Of a stretch of DNA of 6,491 nt, positions 1-5,313 are shown piece by piece. Each line of letters begins with the position of its first letter. Position 1 is the first letter of the stretch. Under the pieces are notes generated by a model. That model saw nothing but the letters and a program-made list of their open reading frames with translations. It made no database searches and had not been told where the DNA came from. A program made the translations under genes and the position numbers. The stretch comes from an uncultured Pseudomonadota bacterium. GTDB taxonomy: Bacteria > Pseudomonadota > Alphaproteobacteria > CACZRW01. Location: the NCBI GenBank assembly GCA_902783675.1, contig CACZRW010000027.1, forward strand, positions 1-6,491, given 5' to 3'.

Positions 1-338
1 CCTATTTCCAAAATGGCGCAAAGCACCTGTTCCAACCTATCCTTCGGCCATTGGTTTTGGTCAAGAGCGGCAAAAAGGATATCCCTTATTGTGGCTTGAT
101 TGTTCACGGCATACATGAACAAGGACTTGAACAAAGCCTCATCAAAAGCGGTGAGCTTGACATACCTTTCCTCGCCGGTTTTTATGTTTTCTTCCAGCCC
201 TTCCCCGCCGATTGTGCCCGAAACAAAGGCAACGACTATATCGTCGGCGGTGTCTTCTCCCATGTTGTAAAGGTAAAGGGCTTGAACAGCGGCCAAACGG
301 GCGGCTATTTTCTTTTGCAGATTATTTGTTGAGGTCAT
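1..338 (-). CDS. nusB: Transcription antitermination factor NusB, 3' end cut by window edge
   Basis: NusB binds boxA RNA together with ribosomal protein S10 (NusE) and supports antitermination in rRNA operons. I translated the minus strand from the ATG at 338-336; it stays open for 112 codons to the window edge. Family signatures seen: an N-terminal helix reading AARLAAVQALY at residues 12-22, the mid-protein FDEALFKSLF stretch followed by VNNQATI, and a C-terminal W-P-K-D-R-L segment followed by VLCAILEI, which is the usual W-x-x-x-R-L...ILR region. The C-terminal helices are missing only because the window ends; the family is about 140-160 residues long. The start overlaps the ribH stop in an ATGA, with AAGGAG at 353-348 nine bases upstream. 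Position after ribH matches the common alphaproteobacterial rib-nusB order. Confidence 0.9.
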   Translation of the reverse strand, partial: MTSTNNLQKKIAARLAAVQALYLYNMGEDTADDIVVAFVSGTIGGEGLEENIKTGEERYVKLTAFDEALFKSLFMYAVNNQATIRDILFAALDQNQWPKDRLEQVLCAILEI

Positions 339-769
339 AGACCCAGACTCCTTTTTATGGATAAAAGTTTAAAGCAATTTACGGCGGCTTCGCGTCCCAT
401 GTCGGGCGCTATGCGTAAGGCGGTCGCCCTGTCCCTTGTGTCAATAATGCCGGTGCCGACGGCGATGGAAAACTTTAGCTTTAGCCGCTCAATATCACAA
501 ATGATGTCCTTATAGCCGTATTTCGCCGCGCCTTCATCAAAGGGCATACAGCCAAGCAGGACATAACCCATGTAGCGACTTTCATTTACTCGCAATTCCA
601 TAGAGCGAAGGTTGTAGCGAATGACAACGGGCAAGTCGTAAAGCTCGGGAACGGGAATGACACTGCACTCCACGCCTTGCTGTGAGATAGAGGAAAGTGC
701 ACCTTTTAACAAGGCATCGGAGATGTCCGAGTAAAGGCGGTGTTCCAAAATCATTATCTTACTTGCCAT
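335..769 (-). CDS. ribH: 6,7-dimethyl-8-ribityllumazine synthase (RibH), active-site motifs divergent
   Basis: RibH condenses 5-amino-6-ribitylamino-uracil with 3,4-dihydroxybutanone 4-phosphate to form lumazine, the penultimate riboflavin step, and forms cytosolic pentamers or larger shells. The 144 residues fit the usual 140-160. Family features seen: an N-terminal strand then LYSDISDALLKGA (13-24), VPELYDLP (40-47, the VPGAFEIP position), GYVLLGC (68-74), GTGIIDT (105-111, the GxLT region) and a C-terminal KRSLG. Oddities: the usual GET-x-HF catalytic loop after LGC reads MPFDEGAAKYGY, so the catalytic His is not there; the Phe of the N-terminal RFY/RFN motif is Leu12; and the NKG near the phosphate site reads DMG (123-125). 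The fold assignment is firm and the activity uncertain. Start is the ATG at 769, with AAGGAAAG upstream; the gene lies 39 bases after ribE. Confidence 0.85.
   Translation of the reverse strand: MASKIMILEHRLYSDISDALLKGALSSISQQGVECSVIPVPELYDLPVVIRYNLRSMELRVNESRYMGYVLLGCMPFDEGAAKYGYKDIICDIERLKLKFSIAVGTGIIDTRDRATALRIAPDMGREAAVNCFKLLSIKRSLGL
348..353 (-). promoter_or_regulatory. Ribosome binding site of nusB inside ribH
   Basis: AAGGAG on the minus strand lies within the last codons of ribH, nine bases before the nusB ATG. With the ATGA stop/start overlap this fixes the nusB start and suggests translational coupling of the two genes. Confidence 0.7.
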
Positions 770-808
770 AACGCTTCTTTCCTTAGTTCCTATTTCTATT
801 CCCTGCCC

Positions 809-1417
809 CTATTCCCAGCTCTTACCGAAAATCCTGGCGATGTAGCGGGCTAAAATGTCAATCTCAAGGTTGGCCTTGTAGCCGATGTGCATAATGCTGA
901 AGTTAGTGGTCCTTTGCATGTGAGGGGTGATGTTGACGCTGAAAGTGTCCTTTTGCGCCGCGTTTACCGTCAAGGACAAGCCGTCAATGGCAACGCACCC
1001 TTTTACCGCTATGTAGGGCATGAGCATCTTTGGAGCTTTAAACGAAAAGACTATGGAGTCTCCCACATTTTTAATGTCCGCGACTTCGATAATGCCGTCA
1101 ACATGGCCGGTGACGATGTGCCCCCCTATTTCCTCGCCCATGCGCAAAGAGTGCTCCAGATTGACTTTGGTGCCCTTTGTCCAAGTGGGAATGGAAGTCC
1201 TGTCCATAGTCTCTTTGGAGGCGTCAACCGCGAACCAACTGCGCCCGCCGCTGATGCCGTGGCGGACAATGGTAAGCCCCGCGCCGCTGCAAGACATGAC
1301 CGAGCCGATTTCAATATCGGTGGCGTCAAACGAGGTGAAAATCTCTACCGAAGTGTCACCGCTGCCTTTGGTAATACTTTTTACTTCGCCAACATCTTTT
1401 ATTGTGCCTGTGAACAT
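809..1417 (-). CDS. ribE: Riboflavin synthase alpha chain
   Basis: This enzyme dismutates two 6,7-dimethyl-8-ribityllumazine molecules into riboflavin and the pyrimidine that RibH reuses; it normally works as a cytosolic trimer. The 202 residues cover both lumazine-binding barrels. N-barrel: MFTGTI start with Phe2 kept, then VMSCSGAGLTIV (40-51) and the ET-MDRT segment near 69-74. C-barrel: IGGHIVTGHVDG (97-108) with His100 and His105, KGCVAIDGLSLTVN (139-152) with Asp145, Ser148 and Thr150, and NLEID with Asp187. The usual S-I-A-C-S-G-V-C-L-T stretch of the N-barrel is altered: Val40 replaces the Ser and Gly47 replaces the Cys before Leu-Thr. Start is ATG with AGGAG nine bases upstream, inside the end of nrdR (four-base gap). 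In alphaproteobacteria this gene is often named ribC or ribE. Confidence 0.93.
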   Translation of the reverse strand: MFTGTIKDVGEVKSITKGSGDTSVEIFTSFDATDIEIGSVMSCSGAGLTIVRHGISGGRSWFAVDASKETMDRTSIPTWTKGTKVNLEHSLRMGEEIGGHIVTGHVDGIIEVADIKNVGDSIVFSFKAPKMLMPYIAVKGCVAIDGLSLTVNAAQKDTFSVNITPHMQRTTNFSIMHIGYKANLEIDILARYIARIFGKSWE

Positions 1418-1421
1418 TGCG

Positions 1422-1907
1422 TTAATCTCCTAAATCTTCGTCTTCAATACCGGTCATGTCGCCGTTTAAACCGCCGACAAACGCTTCAAAATCCTTGGCT
1501 TCACGGAAGTTCTTATAAACCGAGGCAAAGCGGATATATGCGACCCTGTCCAAACCGTAAAGCGCTTCCATCACCATTTCGCCTATGCTTACGGATTGTA
1601 TCTCGGTTTCGCCCGAAGATTCAAGACGGCGCTGAATGCCGCTGACAATGCGCTCTACTCTTTCGGGGTCGACATTGCGCTTCCTGACCGCAATTTGGAT
1701 TGAGCGCGCCAGCTTGTCCCTGTCAAATACCGAGCGCGCACCGTTTTTCTTTATCACGGTAAGTTCGCGCAGCTGCACCCGTTCGAAGGTGGTGAAACGA
1801 GAGCCGCACGAAGGGCAAATCCTGCGCCTTCTGATGGCGGAATTGTCCTCGCTGGGGCGAGAGTCTTTTACTTGAGTGTCTTCAAAATTACAAAAAGGAC
1901 AACGCAT
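1422..1907 (-). CDS. nrdR: Transcriptional repressor NrdR
   Basis: NrdR senses ATP/dATP and represses ribonucleotide reductase genes by binding NrdR boxes. The 161-residue length is normal. An N-terminal zinc ribbon is complete: Cys3 and Cys6 (MRCPFC), Cys31 and Cys34 (CPSC), with the conserved DSRPSED and RRRR-CPSCGSRFTTFER context. An ATP-cone follows from about residue 48 (LTVIKKNGARSVFDRDKL) to about 138, including the VAYIRFASVYKNF stretch. The acidic C-terminal tail (IEDEDLGD) is a common, variable end. Start is ATG with AAGGAG ten bases upstream in the 27-base gap after glyA. The glyA-nrdR pair is widespread in alphaproteobacteria, where ribD usually comes next; here ribE follows directly. 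Confidence 0.97.
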   Translation of the reverse strand: MRCPFCNFEDTQVKDSRPSEDNSAIRRRRICPSCGSRFTTFERVQLRELTVIKKNGARSVFDRDKLARSIQIAVRKRNVDPERVERIVSGIQRRLESSGETEIQSVSIGEMVMEALYGLDRVAYIRFASVYKNFREAKDFEAFVGGLNGDMTGIEDEDLGD

Positions 1908-1924
1908 AATACTTAAGCTCCTTC

Positions 1925-1938
1925 ATAATTATAATTAT
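1925..1938. repeat. 14-bp perfect AT palindrome at the glyA/nrdR junction
   Basis: ATAATTATAATTAT reads the same on both strands. It covers the glyA stop codon and most of the short gap before nrdR. On the minus strand it contains TATAAT hexamers, but no -35 is visible at proper spacing. It could be an operator or a weak internal promoter, or simply AT-rich sequence around a TAA stop. Confidence 0.4.
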
Positions 1939-3236
1939 AGCGCATACTTATATATAGGGTGTTCATCGCACATTTTAATTACTTTTTCCTTAACCACATT
2001 TTCTATGGCTTCATTATTATCGCCACCAAGGGTAAGACCGTCCAGAACATCGGCTATCATCTCGCCGATGTCGCGGAAGTCCTCGCCCGTAAAGCCGCGA
2101 GTGGTGCCGGCGGGCGTGCCGAGCCTTATGCCCGAGGTGACGGAAGGCTTGGCGGTATCAAAGGGAATGCCGTTCTTGTTGCAGGTAATGTGCGCCCTAT
2201 CAAGGCTTTGCTCGGCAGCAAGTCCGGTTATGCCTTTGGAGCGCAAATCCACCAGCAAAAGGTGCGTATCCGTGCCGCCCGACACAATGTCAAAGCCCCG
2301 CTCTTTAAGAGTCTGTGCCAAAATCTTGGCGTTAGTGATAACATTTTCGGCATAAGTCTTGAACTCGGGCTTTAACGCCTCGCCGAAAGCGACGGCCTTG
2401 GCAGCGATGACATGCATCAAAGGTCCGCCTTGCAAGCCGGGGAAAACCGCCGAGTTAATCTTCTTTGCATATTCCTCGTTATTGGTGAGGATAGCGCCGC
2501 CCCTGGGACCTCTTAAAGTTTTGTGCGTGGTGGTGGTCACAATGTCCGCGTATTCCAGCGGATTGGGATATAGCCCCGCCGCCACAAGCCCCGCAAAGTG
2601 CGCCATGTCCACCATGAGCAGCGCGCCGACCTTGTCCGCTATGTCCTTAAAGCGCTTAAAGTCGATTATTCTCGGGTAAGCAGAGCCGCCCGCGATAATG
2701 AGCTTTGGCTTGTTTTCAAGGGCAAGGCGCTCTATCTCGTCATAATCAAGCAGGAAGTCGTCCCTTCTCACGCCGTATTGCACCGAGTTAAACCACTTGC
2801 CGGACATAGCGGGTTTGGCGCCGTGAGTAAGGTGGCCGCCGGCGGCAAGGCTCATTCCCATCAAAGTATCGCCGGGGTTTAGGAAAGCCAGCAAAACCGC
2901 GCCGTTAGCCTGCGCCCCCGAATGAGGCTGCACATTGGCAAAGCCCGCCGAGAAAAGCTGCTTTAGCCTTTCTATGGCGGCGGTCTCGACAACATCCATA
3001 AACTCGCACCCGCCGTAATAGCGGTGGCCGGAGTAGCCCTCGGCATACTTGTTGGTAAAGACGCTGCCCTGCGCCTCAAGCACCGCTTTCGATACGATGT
3101 TCTCCGAGGCAATGAGCTCTATCTGATGGTTCTGGCGGATAAGCTCGTCCTCCAGCGCTTTGGCTATAAGAGGATCCGAGGCGGTTATGTTTTCTTTGAA
3201 AAAAGCAGAGTTTTGTTTGTTACATGTGCATGGCAT
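1935..3236 (-). CDS. glyA: Serine hydroxymethyltransferase
   Basis: This PLP enzyme interconverts serine and glycine and supplies 5,10-methylene-tetrahydrofolate in the cytosol. The 433-residue protein shows the family along its length: IELIASENIVSKAVLEAQGS (39-58), TNKYAEGYSGHRYYGG (61-76), the GGHLTHG loop (133-139), VDMAHFAGLVAAG (209-221, PLP-ring stacking and Asp contacts), and TTTTHKTLRGPRGG (234-247), in which Lys239 is the PLP-binding lysine. The C-terminal part has the GIRLGTPAGTTRGF region. The sequence resembles alphaproteobacterial GlyA. The N-terminus carries about ten additional residues beginning MPCTCNK; no alternative start codon is visible between it and the conserved FF...DP region. 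The gene starts one base after the rpiB stop, so its Shine-Dalgarno lies in the rpiB lysine codons. Confidence 0.97.
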   Translation of the reverse strand: MPCTCNKQNSAFFKENITASDPLIAKALEDELIRQNHQIELIASENIVSKAVLEAQGSVFTNKYAEGYSGHRYYGGCEFMDVVETAAIERLKQLFSAGFANVQPHSGAQANGAVLLAFLNPGDTLMGMSLAAGGHLTHGAKPAMSGKWFNSVQYGVRRDDFLLDYDEIERLALENKPKLIIAGGSAYPRIIDFKRFKDIADKVGALLMVDMAHFAGLVAAGLYPNPLEYADIVTTTTHKTLRGPRGGAILTNNEEYAKKINSAVFPGLQGGPLMHVIAAKAVAFGEALKPEFKTYAENVITNAKILAQTLKERGFDIVSGGTDTHLLLVDLRSKGITGLAAEQSLDRAHITCNKNGIPFDTAKPSVTSGIRLGTPAGTTRGFTGEDFRDIGEMIADVLDGLTLGGDNNEAIENVVKEKVIKMCDEHPIYKYAL

Positions 3237-3237
3237 A

Positions 3238-3729
3238 TTACTTCTTCTTTCCTTTTTGTTTATCGGTGTTTTCGGGTGATGATTTTATAGGTAGTTCGGA
3301 CAGCTTCGCAACCCTTATGAGGTGGCGGCCTTCCATAAAGGGAGTGGTCAAGAATACCTTTAGAATCTCCATAGCCAAAGGTGCGTCCATCTTGCGTGCG
3401 CCAAGAGCCAAGACATTGGCGTTGTTATGCTGGCGGGCAAGGACCGCGTCCTCTATATCCCTGACCACGGCGGCGCGGATTAAAGGATAGCGGTTGGCGG
3501 CAATCGACATGCCTATACCGCTGCCGCAAATCAGCACCCCAAAGGCCGCTTTGCCTTCGCTCATGTATTTAGCCACCTTCGCGGCATAATCGGGATAGTC
3601 AACAGAGTCGGTGCTGTCCGTGCCAAAATCCTTCACCTTATAGCCAAGGTCTGCAAGCTCGGCGGCTATCTTTGCTTTTAATTCAAAGCCCGCGTGATCT
3701 GATGCTATGGCTATGGTCTTATGTGGCAT
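3238..3729 (-). CDS. rpiB: Ribose 5-phosphate isomerase B
   Basis: RpiB interconverts ribose 5-phosphate and ribulose 5-phosphate in the pentose phosphate pathway; ribulose 5-phosphate is also a precursor for the riboflavin route encoded downstream. With the ATG start it has 163 residues. Seen: IASDHAGFELK with Asp11 and His12, DYPDYA near 44-49, the active-site loop CGSGIGMSIAANR starting at Cys68, and RQHNNANVLALGAR with His101. These are the known catalytic and phosphate-binding elements of the RpiB/LacAB family. I chose the ATG at 3729 over the GTG at 3738 because AAGGG (3742-3738) sits eight bases before the ATG and overlaps the GTG. The C-terminus ends in a Lys-rich tail (DKQKGKKK), whose codons double as the purine-rich leader of glyA. 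It is the first gene of the downstream block. Confidence 0.96.
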   Translation of the reverse strand: MPHKTIAIASDHAGFELKAKIAAELADLGYKVKDFGTDSTDSVDYPDYAAKVAKYMSEGKAAFGVLICGSGIGMSIAANRYPLIRAAVVRDIEDAVLARQHNNANVLALGARKMDAPLAMEILKVFLTTPFMEGRHLIRVAKLSELPIKSSPENTDKQKGKKK

Positions 3730-3737
3730 GGTTAGCA

Positions 3738-3742
3738 CCCTT
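3738..3742 (-). promoter_or_regulatory. Ribosome binding site that decides the rpiB start
   Basis: AAGGG on the minus strand is eight bases before the ATG at 3729. A longer reading from GTG at 3738 would start inside this site, so the ATG is preferred. Confidence 0.6.
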
Positions 3743-3746
3743 GGTA

Positions 3747-3783
3747 ATAGTAAGAAAGTTCCTTTACGGGCCTACCTTACTAT
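3747..3783. repeat. Inverted repeat in the rpiB leader
   Basis: Eight-base arms ATAGTAAG (3747-3754) and CTTACTAT (3776-3783) are perfect reverse complements separated by 21 bases. In the minus-strand transcript they would form a stem ending just before the rpiB ribosome binding site. No U-tract follows, so it does not look like an intrinsic terminator. It could be a leader hairpin or a pair of operator half-sites. The rest of the 103-base gap (3730-3832) shows a minus-strand TTGTCA near 3798-3803 without a convincing -10 at 16-18 bases, so a promoter here is likely from context only. Confidence 0.4.
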
Positions 3784-3832
3784 ATCTTAAAGGCACTTGA
3801 CAACTATAATTAGCGGGTGGCGCGAGGGTTTT

Positions 3833-4309
3833 TTAAGCGTTTTTGTTTATCCATGTAAGGGCGGCTTTTTTAAGTGCGGCAAGGCTTTGCGCGTCAAACA
3901 CCTGCCCTTTGGCATAAGGGGCGTAGGCGAACAGGTCGCGAATTTTCCTATTTAAATCCAGCTCGCCCGTCTTTACCAAAAAGTCCACCCACTCGCGCTC
4001 GGCAAGCGAGGCGACCTCGTCCTTTCCGAACCTTAAAAGCGCAATGCGGCGAAGGAGCTTTGAGACTTCCTCGGCGTAGCGGCCGGCGTCGGTCGTGGCG
4101 GTTTGCTCTAATATATCAAGCTGCTTTAAGGCGTAGATTTTCGCGCTTCTTAGCCTGTAAAAGTGAATAAGATATAATACGGCGGGAGTTAAAAGAATTA
4201 AAATCAGGATAAGCCACCACCCTAAAGCCGGAGGCCAAAAGGTGTTAAACGCTTCGGGAATGTGTATGTCCCTTAGCCCCGATAAATCAAGCATGGCGTC
4301 AGGTTGCAT
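3833..4309 (-). CDS. DUF4381 membrane protein of a MoxR/DUF58 module
   Basis: A protein of the DUF4381 type, found in MoxR-DUF58-VWA operons; its biochemical role is not established. Using the ATG at 4309 it has 158 residues. Residues 9-30 hold the family opening: LSGLRDIHIPEAF then WPPALGWW. A single transmembrane helix follows (about 31-51, WWLILILILL then TPAVLYLIHF), then a basic segment (YRLRSAK) and a helical, cytosol-facing domain of about 100 residues including VSKLLRRIALLRFG and AEREWVDFLVK. Charge distribution suggests the N-terminus outside and the C-terminal domain in the cytoplasm, where it could meet the MoxR ATPase; that is inference. A start 60 bases further upstream is possible but would lie deep inside DUF58; GAGGGG five bases before 4309 favours the shorter form, which overlaps DUF58 by 11 bases. 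Confidence 0.82.
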   Translation of the reverse strand: MQPDAMLDLSGLRDIHIPEAFNTFWPPALGWWLILILILLTPAVLYLIHFYRLRSAKIYALKQLDILEQTATTDAGRYAEEVSKLLRRIALLRFGKDEVASLAEREWVDFLVKTGELDLNRKIRDLFAYAPYAKGQVFDAQSLAALKKAALTWINKNA

Positions 4310-5279
4310 GGTATCCCCTCGTTCCTTGATGTTTCCTTTGCCTAAGACCCTTGCGAAGTGAGTCGGCAAGATTGTCGTCCGTGGCTATGGGTATGAAAAG
4401 GCTGCCTACTTTGGAGCAAAAGTCCTTTACCGCGGCTTTCCTTTGCTTAAAGCTTTGTTCGTATTCCTTGCGCCACCTTTCGTCTGCGGTGTTTATGGTA
4501 AGGCTGTTGCCGAAGCCGTCGTTTATGCGGTAGATGCCCGAAGGCGGCGGTGTGCCTTCCAGCTTATCCTCAACATACACGCATATCAAATCACTGTGCG
4601 AGGCAATCATGGTAAGCTGCCTTCGCACATCATCGTCAAAGTCGTGAAAGTCGCTGATGATAAAGACTGCGCCGCCAAGTCCCGTAACGCGGCGTAAATC
4701 GCTTACCGCCTTTGCCAAAGATGTGCTACCTTTTAAGGCGCTGTCGGTGCTTGCCTCGGTTAGCGCGCCCAAAAAGACCAGCATGTGGCGTCTTTGCTTG
4801 CGGGGCTTAAGGCGGACATACTTGGTGGACGAAAGGACTATGCCGCCCAGCTTGTCGCCCGCGGATTTGGCGCTCCACACTATCATGGCGGCGATTTTGG
4901 CGGCGATGACGGATTTAAAGGCGACTTTGGTGGCAAAACGCATTTGCGGGCGCATGTCAACCAGCAGAAATATCGGCCTTTCCCTTTCCTCGTGAAAGAG
5001 CTTGGTAAAGGGCTTGCCCAGCTTTGCGGTGACTTTCCAGTCAAGGTTGCGAATGTCGTCGCCCGCCTTGTATTCGCGTATCTCGTCAAACTCCATGCCC
5101 CTGCCCTTAAACGGCGAACGAAAGCCCCCCGAGCTTGCCGCCTTTATCTTGTGCGAGGAATTGGGCAGAATGCCAAAGGCGTTCTTTTGCTCGGCAATAA
5201 GGTCATCAAGCGTTACTTTCACACCGTTATGGTGAGGGTGCGAAGTGTAAGCGGATATGAACTTGCCAAGACCGAACAT
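4299..5279 (-). CDS. DUF58 domain protein (MoxR-associated, VWA-like fold)
   Basis: DUF58 proteins are cytosolic partners of MoxR ATPases; the domain is related to von Willebrand factor A. The 326 residues are typical. The hallmark lies at 57-100: FKGRGMEFDEIREYKAGDD, then IRNLDWKVTAK, GKPFTKLFHEERER. It is followed by the VWA-like strand FLLVDMRPQMRF (104-115). The MIDAS-like position reads D-M-R-P-Q, where a metal-binding VWA would have D-x-S-x-S, so metal binding there is doubtful. A later strand, VFIISDFHDFDDD, matches the second acidic edge of the fold. No signal peptide or membrane helix is seen. The gene lies 34 bases after moxR, with AAGGAG and AAAGGG upstream of the ATG at 5279, and overlaps the DUF4381 gene at its end. 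Confidence 0.92.
   Translation of the reverse strand: MFGLGKFISAYTSHPHHNGVKVTLDDLIAEQKNAFGILPNSSHKIKAASSGGFRSPFKGRGMEFDEIREYKAGDDIRNLDWKVTAKLGKPFTKLFHEERERPIFLLVDMRPQMRFATKVAFKSVIAAKIAAMIVWSAKSAGDKLGGIVLSSTKYVRLKPRKQRRHMLVFLGALTEASTDSALKGSTSLAKAVSDLRRVTGLGGAVFIISDFHDFDDDVRRQLTMIASHSDLICVYVEDKLEGTPPPSGIYRINDGFGNSLTINTADERWRKEYEQSFKQRKAAVKDFCSKVGSLFIPIATDDNLADSLRKGLRQRKHQGTRGYHAT
4315..4320 (-). promoter_or_regulatory. Ribosome binding site that decides the DUF4381 start
   Basis: GAGGGG on the minus strand lies five bases before the ATG at 4309, within the last codons of the DUF58 gene. It supports the 158-residue form over one extended by 20 residues. Confidence 0.6.
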
Positions 5280-5313
5280 CTGTTACCCTTTCTCCTTTTG
5301 TTTGTCCGTTATC

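Noticed and set aside
51..332. A 93-codon plus-strand open frame at the left edge
   Set aside because: The minus strand here encodes NusB, which has clear family motifs, so the plus-strand frame is a shadow.
770..808. A possible FMN riboswitch near the riboflavin genes
   Set aside because: The gap before ribH is only 39 bases and the gap before ribE only four, far too short for the RFN element, and none of its conserved segments is seen.
887..1645. A 252-codon plus-strand open frame antisense to ribE and nrdR
   Set aside because: It lies entirely opposite two well-supported genes, has a low-complexity Arg-rich translation with no recognisable domain, and is explained by the codon bias of the opposite strand.
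1946..1963. A possible NrdR box (TATATATAGGGTGT) upstream of nrdR
   Set aside because: Only the right half resembles the ACAC...GTGT consensus, the left half fails, and the bases encode the last residues of GlyA.
3797..3810. A plus-strand TTGACA followed by TATAAT-like sequence
   Set aside because: The two hexamers are almost adjacent instead of 16-18 bases apart, and there is no plus-strand gene to drive.
3811..3836. A GC-rich run followed by TTTTTT on the plus strand, resembling a terminator
   Set aside because: No stable stem can be paired in the GC-rich part, and no plus-strand gene ends here.
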